From Bimuria novae-zelandiae CBS 107.79 (taxonomy: Eukaryota > Ascomycota > Dothideomycetes > Pleosporales > Didymosphaeriaceae): a stretch of 26,142 nt of DNA. The DNA lies in contig ML976835.1 of assembly GCA_010015655.1 (NCBI GenBank), positions 1 through 26,142 on the forward strand, given 5' to 3'. Position numbers and translations under genes: made by a program. Below the pieces are notes generated by a model, which saw only the letters and a list, made by a program, of their open reading frames with translations, was not told the DNA's origin and searched no databases. Shown here piece after piece: positions 19,194-26,142 of this stretch. Position 1 is the first letter of the stretch. Every line of letters starts with the position of its first letter.

Positions 19194-20993
19194 CTACTGC
19201 TGTTGCGTATTTTGTGCGTGTTGTTGAGCAAGTTGCGCTCGGAGTGTAGTGACTTCAGTCTGCAACGAAGTCATCTTAGCCTCGTGCTCTTGTGCCATCT
19301 TCGCCATGCGGCCTTCCATCTCCCGCACATATTGCCACACATCAATGCCTACATCCCGCATGCTGTTGCCGCTGTTTGTCCCGTGACTTGATACACTGCC
19401 CGGTTGTGAATTGGGCCCCGGTGCTTGTTGATGCTGGAGCATACTCGGGCCGTTCTTGCCACCTTGCGAGCCCTGCTTGGGTAGCATGCTGGGAGCCAAG
19501 CCAGGCAGTGCAGGTAAGTGAGGGCCATTGTTGGCTTGCGGGGGCGCCATTCCCATCGATGGAGATTCTCGAGCGCGTCGAAAACTTGGATGAATGTTGG
19601 GAGAACGTGAACCTCCCATGCTGCCATCATGTGCACCGGGCCTGTGTTGATCTTGCTGTCCTGGAGATAGCGGCTTAGGACTTTCAGTCATTGGAGGGCC
19701 TCCTTGACTGAACATGTTCGCTTGGTTGGCTGTGTAGTGAAGATTTGGAAGGCTTCCCGGCGCTAGTTTCGGTGAAATGTTGGTAGATTGGTTCCCTGAA
19801 GGTGGTCCAGGCGGGTATAGGTTGTTCCCATCATACTGAGCGCGGTTTGCAGCAAGTGGTGGATAGGTGCTCGAGTGTTGACGGTAAGATCCTTGCGTAG
19901 AGTTTCCAGTATTCTGTCTCTTACGCGCCGGCTCATTGATACGTCGTCCGTCGTCGTCATCCTCTCCGTCGCCATCATGGTATATGACGCCGTCCATATC
20001 ATCGTCTCCTTTTCCATCCGCCATTTCACCATTGTCTATTCCAAAACTAGATCTGCGACCCGCGCACCCGCCTTGCCCCTTGTTGTGTCGGGCAAGTGCA
20101 TCGCCACGGGCAAAGCGGCGCCCGCATTTAGGACAGGTGTGCGGGCGCTCTCCTGTGTGGAGCTTTGTGTGTCGCTTCAGATCGTGGAGGCGGCGAAACC
20201 GAGCTTGGCAAGTGGGGCACTCATAGGGTTTTTCTTGACTGTGCGTCAAGAGATGGCTCTTGAGATTGTGGTGTCTTGTGAAATCGGTAGCGCAGTATGG
20301 GCATTTGTGGCGCTTGGTAGAGGGTGATTTTGGACTGTTTTGGTAGCCGGGCAAGCTCATCTGGCGCGTCGGTGCCCGGGGGTCGTGCTGCGGTTGCAAA
20401 GGCCCAGGGAACGTAAAGGCACGATTACCGGGATTTTCGCTCGGATTAGGTGCAATGTGCTGGTGGTGCTGCTGTGAGGGAGGTTGTTGGTGCTGGGGAG
20501 CGCCTTCCATATTGATCTGTGGGGCACTTCCTTCCATGGCAGGCGCGGTCGGCGCGTTGTTTGAATCGTTGGAGCCGAAGCTGGAGAGACTCACGGGACT
20601 CGTTTGCATGTTGTCGCCCGTCATCCCACCTGTTTCAGGAATAACCAAGGCCTTTTGGGCCTTCTCTATCGGCCCACTCATGTGTACGGGTGTGTCCTTG
20701 GTATTGTGGTTGTTCACGGCAGACTGAGCGGTGCCGATGAGGCTCTGCACAACGGCGTGCGCAGGGTTCGGACTCGTTCCTCGTAGAAGCTGCTGTTGTC
20801 GCCTCCGCTCGTCCTCGAGCGCGGCAGCTCCTGTGAGCGGTTGAGGCGACTGTCTTGGCGAGAGACCCCGCGGCGACTTGGTGAGATGGGTACCAAATGT
20901 CGCGCCCGCGTGCGAATTGGGCGTCGATGTCCTGTTCGGCACTGAGAAGGGGCCAGTAGGCGTGGGGGTGATGGCTCGAGTGGAAGCTGCCAT
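19194..20993 (-). CDS. C2H2 zinc-finger transcription factor
   Basis: A single-exon minus-strand frame of 599 aa ends in TAG at 19194-19196. Three consecutive zinc fingers lie at about 229-310. Finger 1 is CPYC followed by ATDFTRHHNLKSH; finger 2 is CPTC followed by QARFRRLHDLKRH, with TGERP linker; finger 3 is CPKC followed by GRRFARGDALARH. Finger 3 ends H-x6-C, so it is CCHC, not CCHH. The N-terminal 228 residues are Pro/Ser/Gln/Asn-rich and the segment after the fingers has an acidic Asp-rich run (DGDGEDDDDG) next to a basic patch (ARKRQ), a likely nuclear signal. The last 45 residues form a Glu/Lys/Gln-rich helix (MEGRMAKMAQEHEAKM) that could be a coiled coil for dimerisation. It is a nuclear DNA-binding regulator; targets cannot be told from sequence. 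The finger sequence is not that of Crz1, Msn2 or PacC as I know them. Confidence 0.92.
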   Translation of the reverse strand: MAASTRAITPTPTGPFSVPNRTSTPNSHAGATFGTHLTKSPRGLSPRQSPQPLTGAAALEDERRRQQQLLRGTSPNPAHAVVQSLIGTAQSAVNNHNTKDTPVHMSGPIEKAQKALVIPETGGMTGDNMQTSPVSLSSFGSNDSNNAPTAPAMEGSAPQINMEGAPQHQQPPSQQHHQHIAPNPSENPGNRAFTFPGPLQPQHDPRAPTRQMSLPGYQNSPKSPSTKRHKCPYCATDFTRHHNLKSHLLTHSQEKPYECPTCQARFRRLHDLKRHTKLHTGERPHTCPKCGRRFARGDALARHNKGQGGCAGRRSSFGIDNGEMADGKGDDDMDGVIYHDGDGEDDDDGRRINEPARKRQNTGNSTQGSYRQHSSTYPPLAANRAQYDGNNLYPPGPPSGNQSTNISPKLAPGSLPNLHYTANQANMFSQGGPPMTESPKPLSPGQQDQHRPGAHDGSMGGSRSPNIHPSFRRARESPSMGMAPPQANNGPHLPALPGLAPSMLPKQGSQGGKNGPSMLQHQQAPGPNSQPGSVSSHGTNSGNSMRDVGIDVWQYVREMEGRMAKMAQEHEAKMTSLQTEVTTLRAQLAQQHAQNTQQQ

Positions 20994-23430
20994 GAGTTCT
21001 AGTGAAGAAGAGGTCGGTGTGGTGGTGCTGATGCTTGCGTCCGTGTTAGCGATGCACCCGCCTGGAGCCTTTCACCTCGTCGTGAGACATTGCGATATCA
21101 CGATGGTGTTAGCACACACCTTTTAGTTTTGCAGTGTTTTCACGCTGCGGAGTCTTGGAACCTCGGTCACAGGTTTAGCCAAGTCTCATGGCAGCATTCG
21201 CCGCCAGCCGATCGTCCAGATGAGAGCGGCGCGCAATCGATCCAGCTTTTGCGATGCGACCAGGGTTGGAGTCGCAACGGTGCAGGGTGTACGGCTGCAA
21301 TGCTCTCAGCCAAGACAGACACCCACTCAGTGGCCAGGCACGGCGACAGTCGCGATGAATGGCGCGATGAATGGCGCGCAGCGGGAATGCAACGCAGCTA
21401 AGGGGTGTGGGAGGTGCCTGGGACGCAGTCGGAGGTCGCGATGCTGGCGCGATGAGGGCAAGCCGGCCGGATGGTAGAGGTCGAGTGCGCAGTGAGGCTG
21501 AGCTGAGAACGGGCGATTAGCGGCAGTGGGGACACTAGGAACAGCGCGCTGCAATGGTGGGCGGGCTAGCTGCGTGCGACTGTAGCCGACAGCGTCTCAG
21601 ACGGCAGCTCGGAGGAGGGGGAGGGCAAGAGAGGAAGGGTGGTGTTGCGACTGCGTGTGGCTGGGTTGGAAGCGGCGCCGATGACGAGGATCTAGGAAGC
21701 GACCGACCATGAAATGCAGGCTACACAGGCCAGCCAACGGCAAAGTGCACCCAGCAACACCAACACGGCGAATTCGTGCCTGTTTGCGCCGACCAAGCGA
21801 GACGCAGAGGCGCGATGCAGCACTTGGGGCGGCCGCCGGAGCGTGCGGTCGTGGCAGCGACGGCGGGAGCAATTTGGATCCGCGAGTGCGCGCGCGTCCT
21901 GTTGGCCGCTGAATTACTGGAGCCGTCGCAGGCTGTGTAAAGGCCGCCTTAAAGGGCTTGGTAGCACGGGCGCAAATACGAGCGCCACATGTCCTGTCGA
22001 AGGCTCAAACCGCCGTCGACAGTCGCACCTCTGCTGCTTGTGTTGCGACGAGGACCGATGCCAACGCGGACAGCAGGCACGACGCAAGACTCTTCCAGCG
22101 TCGTCTGCGCGTGAGCCGCCTTCAGTTGTCCATCGCATAGAGAGGATGGGCAGCTTGCTCGTTCGTGGCGCAGCGCCCACCACCCCGATGATCACACACA
22201 GAAACAGCACATAGCACACCTAAACGAGTAAATTGGCCTTCTCGGGCTGGCCTACAAAGGCAGCCATGCCCGGTCGCTCAACCCATGACCGCTGTTCATA
22301 CAGTACAGCCTGATATAACACACCAATCGATTACTCTGCGCCTGTGGTTACCCTACGCCACTGCGCCGAGGCCACTCAGATGCCCATCCTGCCCTGAACG
22401 GATAGCAGGAAGCAGGTTTTGCCGCCTCCCGAGCAGAGACTTTTCTCATCGGTCTGGGCGAGACATCACGAGAAATCTTCTCAGCCACTCGCTATCTAGT
22501 TGCCATTTGCAGTGCAAACTTAAGCCTCCGGCACCAGTTGCCCAGTGCCTACAGCTAGGACCAGCCCTGAGCAACGGATTGACACGCGATCGACAGGTAC
22601 CGCACCCGGCAGGACAGTTCGGCACGCCGACGGTGTTCCAAGTACCTCAAAACTAGATTGATCGTCCTTACTCTCGCCACCCGTCCGTGTTCACAGTCTT
22701 GTACATCCTTTCTACCGAGTAACCTGTCACCTTTGAGCTTTCAAGCTGGCGTGAACATACCTAGCGTTGGCCAAGCTCGGTACGGTGCCTGACAATACCA
22801 GCGATCACGATTCGCGCTTGAAAAGACCCCACGATATGAGTATGACGCGCCAGGAGAGCATCAATATCAAGCCACACGCGTGACGCTCCACCGCAGGTAA
22901 GCACATGGGCGGACGAACCCTTCCGCAAGCAGCCGAATATCCGTCTGCCTGCCAGGCTTCCATGCATCGTCTGACCCAGGCGAACTCGTATTGAGAAAAG
23001 CGATCCAGGATTCCAAGTAAAACGTTCAAATCGCGATCAACTGAAAAATGTGATGCTGGTCTCCGTAAATCATTGTCCTTTGCTTATCTAAGTGCCTACG
23101 TGGCGCACTGCATCCCCGCACACGCACACTAACCACCACGCGCGAGCCACGACAACAAGCTTTGCTGCATGCTATACCGTACTCTACCCGCAGGTAGCAA
23201 GTATCGTCGGAACCGTTGCTGCATGTGGGCCAGCACACGTTGCTGGTGTGGGCCGATTGTGGCGTCGAGCTATCGGTGTGGCGCTCTCAACATTTCGGTG
23301 AACGGTCACTTCGCTGGTATGTCTCGCGTGAACTAATCCATGGTAAGGGAGAATCTTCGGTTGTATGCCGAGGGGCGAACGGGACTATCCCTTGCACCGG
23401 CAACATCGCCCGCACACGGACCACCTCTTA
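20994..23430. other. Long gene-free upstream region of the zinc-finger gene
   Basis: About 2.4 kb of GC-rich sequence lies between the transcription-factor start (20993) and the AT-rich transposon block. No gene is supported; frames up to 166 codons show no domains. A 12-bp unit CGCGATGAATGG is duplicated in tandem (21351-21362 and 21363-21374). Fungal regulatory genes often have long upstream regions and leaders, so much of this may be promoter and 5' untranslated sequence; that is inference. Confidence 0.55.
21351..21374. repeat. 12-bp perfect tandem duplication
   Basis: CGCGATGAATGG occurs twice in direct succession, about 360 bp upstream of the zinc-finger gene start. It could be a duplicated site, but nothing ties it to a known factor. 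Confidence 0.7.
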
Positions 23431-23579
23431 ATAGCCAATCAGATAATTAATTACCAAAACACTAAGACCTGCGTCATGATGTTAGTAATTATTAATTACT
23501 AGCTAAAACACGACTTTTTTAAAATTTTTAGTATATATAAGCATGCTAAAACGTGCAGCGCCTATTAGTAATAATCTTA

Positions 23580-23600
23580 ACTTTATAAAATTTATAAAGT
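23580..23600. repeat. 21-bp AT-rich palindrome
   Basis: ACTTTATAAA and TTTATAAAGT form perfect 10-bp arms around a single A. It lies in the RIP-degraded block, where AT-rich palindromes arise easily, so no function is claimed. Confidence 0.5.
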
Positions 23601-24126
23601 ATAGTTAAAAAGATAGTATTTTACCTAGCTTACTACGCACGCCGCTAGCTACCTAGTAACTACTTAAAATAAATAATCTATATACTTTTAGACGCGCTTA
23701 GTTACCTTAGTATATAAATATTAATTCTCCTATTTCCTTATTTAACTTATTTTATAACGCTAAGCTTCTTAATTAAATTGCATACTATATAAATTAGCAT
23801 GCTAAAAAGCTTTAAGCTAAAGCGCTATTAACGCCTAATTGCTATAAATAAAAACTAACGTTACTAAGCAAGCTATATACCTACTTTAAAATTATTATAT
23901 ATATAGCGCTTTATAAAGAGCTATCGCTTAAGGAGTATTAGCAAAAACTTTATAGGATAGCGCCTACATATAAAGTTAACCTCTATATATTGTAGAAACG
24001 CTAGGAGTAGCTAGATTAATACTTATACTTAATAGAGGTTAATTAGAGCTTTAAATCGCCTTTTAGCTAAGTATAAAGTCTTTTAGAGTTATTGCGCGAG
24101 CGTAGCTTTAAGTACTAAACTTTTAG

Positions 24127-24128
24127 TA
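24127..24128. repeat. TA target-site duplication, left copy
   Basis: TA directly precedes the first base of the left terminal inverted repeat. The partner copy is at 26000-26001. TA duplication is the rule for Tc1/mariner/pogo/Fot1 elements. Confidence 0.85.
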
Positions 24129-24192
24129 ACGTACTTCACAAGCGAGTGTCTGATACAAGCGAGTGTCCGAAAACGCCAAGACCCCACCAAAA
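24129..24192 (+). repeat. Left terminal inverted repeat (64 bp)
   Basis: It starts ACGTACTTCACAAGCG and ends GACCCCACCAAAA. It matches the reverse complement of 25936-25999 except at 24151 (T here, C expected). It holds two direct copies of a 16-bp word ACAAGCGAGTGTCYGA at 24138-24153 and 24155-24170, spaced 17 bp, a likely double transposase-binding site. CpA and TpG sites within it are not mutated. Confidence 0.93.
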
Positions 24193-25935
24193 CGTATTAT
24201 CACCTATATTATAACGCGATGTCTTAACTACCTAATTAGCTACTAGAGTTAAAAGAAGCTTAATTATAGCTTACACTTTAGGCTATTAAATAAGACGTAA
24301 CACTTTTAATTCCGCGCGCTATAGCAATCTACAGCGCTTTAGAAAGAGTAATAAGGCGAAGACGCGCTGGAGTAACCTTTTAACCTAATTATACGCCTAA
24401 CTCTATAAATCTTCTAGCGACAGAGGAGTAGGTGATTATTTACTATATACTTAACCTAGACGCGCGAGAATTCCCTCCCCGGCTTGCTACTATTAAAGAT
24501 ATAGCTAATTCTTTATTAGCTAAGCAGCGCCGTAAGCCTGTTAGCTAGCACTAGGCTATAAACTTTGTAAAACGCTAGCTAGAGCTCTAAGTCAAGTTTA
24601 ATCGAAAGTATAACTATAAGAGAGCTCTTTGTAAGGATCCTGAGGTTATGCAAGGCTAGTTCCGGCTTATAAAGAATACTAAAGCCAAGTATAGTATCCT
24701 GGACAAGGATACCTACAATTTCGACGAGACTGGCTTTATAATAGGCATAATATTAACAGGAGTAGTTATTATAGGCTCTAAGTAATAAGGCAGGCTAAAG
24801 AGCGTATAGTAAGGCAACTAGTAGTAGACTTTAGCTATCTAAGGCGTTAATGCGATAGGCTGGGCGATTCCACCCTTTCTTATCTTCCAGGGCAAGCACC
24901 ACCTCTCTATCTAGTATAAAGAGAAGGATCTACCTTATAATTAGGTTATTACAGTCTCTGAGAACGGCTAGATAATAAATAAGCTTAGTCTATAGTGGCT
25001 AAAGCACTTTGACGCGCATATAAAAGGGCGTACTATTAGTAGCTATTAGCTACTTATTATTAATGGCCATAAGAGCTATAACTTGCTTAAATTCCAGCAA
25101 TACTGCAAAGATAACAAGATTATTACTCTCTGTATGCCTCTATATTCGTCGCACCTCCTGCAGCCACTAGATGTGGGGTGTTTCTCGCCGCTGAAGAAGG
25201 CGTATGGGCGCCAAGCCAAGGATCTAATGCGCAACCACATTACGCATATTACTAAAATTAAGTTCCTACCTTACTTTATTACTACTTTTAAGGCTATAAT
25301 TACTTAAAGTAATATTAAGGGAGGCTTTTAAGGCGCTAGTCTTGTTTCCCTTAACCTAAAAGTAATAATATTAAAGCTTAACGTCTGTTTGCGTACGCCT
25401 TTGCCTTATACTATACACGATAGTATATGGCAGTCGCAGACGCCTAGTAATACCCTAGAATTTAGGGCATAATCGACGCTAGTAAAGGAGAGGATTTAGA
25501 GGCACCTAGATAGTTCCCTAATAAGCATGGTTAAGGCCTTTAAAAAGGTAGTAAAAGGCGCAGTAGTAGTAGCGCACAAGCTAGTGTTAGCGTAAAAGTA
25601 GATTACTAAGCTATAAGCTACTAATAAGGCTACCACACGATAGAAATTACATAAAAGAAAGCGACTATAGTAGGAAGGAGTTCTTATAGCTAAAGAGGGC
25701 TAGTAGCTAGCTACTCTAAAGGACTTTAAGGCGCGTAGTAATAAGAAGAAGACAAAGAAGATAGTACGCGCTAATAGAGGCGAATTTACTTAATAGCGCT
25801 ATAGACGCTGCGGTAAAGCTAGGCATAATTCGCGCACGTGTAAAGAAGAAGTAGAAGTAGATTCTGAGTAGATTAGCCTACTACAATTCCTTATAAATAT
25901 ATATGCGCGTTCTGTACTATTGTGTAGAGTATAGA
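24193..25935 (+). pseudogene. Fot1/pogo-type transposase (HTH CENP-B + DDE_1), dead
   Basis: Readable segments lie in order. A helix-turn-helix/CENP-B-like region at about 24480-24650 reads ATIKDIANSLLAKQRRKP, then VKFNRKYNYKRALCKDPE. The first catalytic motif YNFDETGF has its Asp codon at 24723-24725. GVNAIGWAIPPFLIFQGKHH follows. The second motif is INGHKSYN, where the family has DGH (Asp replaced by Asn, codon 25062-25064). The longest intact piece, 25083-25307 (74 codons), contains LYSSHLLQPLDVGCFSPLKK with the third Asp at 25170-25172. A C-terminal zinc knuckle CGKARHNSRTC lies near 25810-25845. Numerous TAG/TAA codons interrupt it. An intact enzyme would cut and paste the element at TA sites. 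Confidence 0.9.
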
Positions 25936-25999
25936 TTTTGGTGGGGTCTTGGCGTTTTCGGACACTCGCTTGTATCGGACACTCGCTTGTGAAGTACGT
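25936..25999 (-). repeat. Right terminal inverted repeat (64 bp)
   Basis: This is the reverse complement of 24129-24192 with one mismatch. It carries the paired 16-bp word in inverted orientation at 25958-25973 and 25975-25990; here both copies are identical. It is followed by TA (26000-26001). Confidence 0.93.
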
Positions 26000-26001
26000 T
26001 A
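26000..26001. repeat. TA target-site duplication, right copy
   Basis: TA directly follows the last base of the right terminal inverted repeat and matches 24127-24128. Removing the element and one copy restores the reading frame of the surrounding piggyBac-type sequence. Confidence 0.85.
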
Positions 26002-26142
26002 AGTACTTTTACGTTAATAAAGTAATAGTAAGATTTACAGGACGCGTAAGTAAGGTTATTATAATTAAAATAAAGCTAACGCTAGAGGGGTATAAAATCT
26101 AGTATTTAGCTAATAATAGAGTAATTCTAAACTAGTTATTTT

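Larger units (their letters stand above)
24129..25999 (+). mobile_element. Fot1/pogo-type DNA transposon, 1871 bp, inactive
   Basis: The element is delimited by 64-bp terminal inverted repeats (24129-24192 and 25936-25999, one mismatch) and flanked by TA on both sides. Its length is close to that of Fot1-type elements (about 1.9 kb). The interior encodes a plus-strand CENP-B/DDE_1 transposase, now full of stops. It sits inside the piggyBac-type transposase and interrupts its reading frame, so it inserted later. Confidence 0.92.
23431..26142 (+). mobile_element. RIP-degraded piggyBac-type element, interrupted, running off the end
   Basis: Composition changes sharply near 23,430 from GC-rich to strongly AT-rich and TpA-rich. 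The readable transposase parts (see the pseudogene entry) belong to the piggyBac family (DDE_Tnp_1_7). The Fot1/pogo-type element at 24129-25999 interrupts it. The left boundary is set by composition only; I found no certain terminal repeat, and the right end lies beyond the window. TTAA motifs occur near 23450, the target sequence piggyBac elements use, but TTAA is expected by chance in such DNA. Confidence 0.6.
23882..26142 (+). pseudogene. piggyBac-type transposase, split and stop-ridden
   Basis: Left part 23882-24128 and right part 26002-26142 share one reading frame when the inserted element and one TA copy are removed. The left part reads about LYKELSLKEY, APTYKVNLYIL, then SLLELLRERSFKY; the right part reads YVNKVIVRFTGR, LEGYKI, then YLANNRVILN. 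The VxxxIVRFTGR motif followed by a GYKIW-like motif is the region around the first catalytic Asp of piggyBac (DDE_Tnp_1_7) transposases. Here the expected VDE is VNK (26013-26021), a GAT-to-AAT change consistent with C-to-T mutation on the other strand. Many in-frame TAG/TAA codons stand where Gln or Trp would be expected. The rest of the catalytic domain is outside the window. Family call is from motifs, not from a search. Confidence 0.75.

Noticed and set aside
18968..19231. 87-codon minus-strand frame overlapping the end of the zinc-finger gene
   Set aside because: It starts in another frame inside the last codons of the gene; most likely 3' untranslated sequence. No intron would join it in a convincing way.
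22285..22656. 123-codon plus-strand frame
   Set aside because: Low-complexity Pro/Arg/Ser content, no domain, no homologous feel; not reported as a gene.
23431..24128. Second inverted repeat marking the left end of the piggyBac relic
   Set aside because: Several AT-rich palindromes and TTAA sites are present, but the right end is outside the window, so no terminal repeat can be matched.
1..26142. tRNA, rRNA, CRISPR array or bacterial-type operon
   Set aside because: I looked for T-loop-like GGTTCGAATCC patterns, regular spaced repeats and tightly packed same-strand genes, and saw none. The gene structure is eukaryotic.

Overview
The window looks like nuclear DNA of a filamentous ascomycete (Pezizomycotina; a Dothideomycete such as a Pleosporales member would fit, but nothing here proves the order). 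The reasons are: compact genes with very short GT-AG introns (49-84 bp), fungal-specific families (PAM17, EIS1, sphingolipid C9-methyltransferase, a GCK-III kinase of the Nak1/Kic1 type), moderately GC-rich gene space, and an AT-rich block at the right end that carries transposons degraded in the manner of repeat-induced point mutation (RIP).

Layout. 1-1377: no supported gene; small repeats only. 1378-2150 (-): PAM17, subunit of the mitochondrial import motor, two exons. 2768-4446 (-): sphingolipid C9-methyltransferase, three exons. 4674-5651 (-): CxxGKDR-type tyrosine/dual/lipid phosphatase. 5652-6440: divergent intergenic region. 6441-9176 (+): eisosome protein EIS1, four exons. 10002-12590 (+): a long single-exon, proline-rich protein with a conserved-looking central domain and a CxCxxC motif, function unknown. 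13228-13365 (+): short F-box remnant. 14107-14727 (+): possible three-exon small protein gene, visible only after splicing. 14841-17235 (-): GCK-III/Ste20-family kinase in four exons, including a 31-nt microexon that encodes the glycine loop. 19194-20993 (-): C2H2 zinc-finger transcription factor. 20994-23430: long gene-free region upstream of it. About 23431-26142: AT-rich, RIP-degraded nested transposons.

The right-hand block is the most informative part. A 1871-bp Fot1/pogo-type element (24129-25999) has 64-bp terminal inverted repeats that match at 63 of 64 positions and a TA target-site duplication. It sits inside an older, more heavily mutated piggyBac-type transposase. The piggyBac reading frame runs from 24128 into 26002 once the insertion and one TA copy are removed. 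Both transposases are dead: many TAG/TAA stops, and Asp-to-Asn changes at catalytic positions that fit C-to-T mutation on the opposite strand. The inverted repeats nevertheless keep CpA/TpG sites that RIP normally destroys.

The protein-coding genes are separate single-gene transcription units, not a pathway cluster. Three have cell-surface or polarity themes (sphingolipid modification, eisosomes at the plasma membrane, RAM/MOR-type kinase signalling), but their proximity is not evidence of joint function. I see no rRNA, tRNA, CRISPR array or bacterial-type operon.
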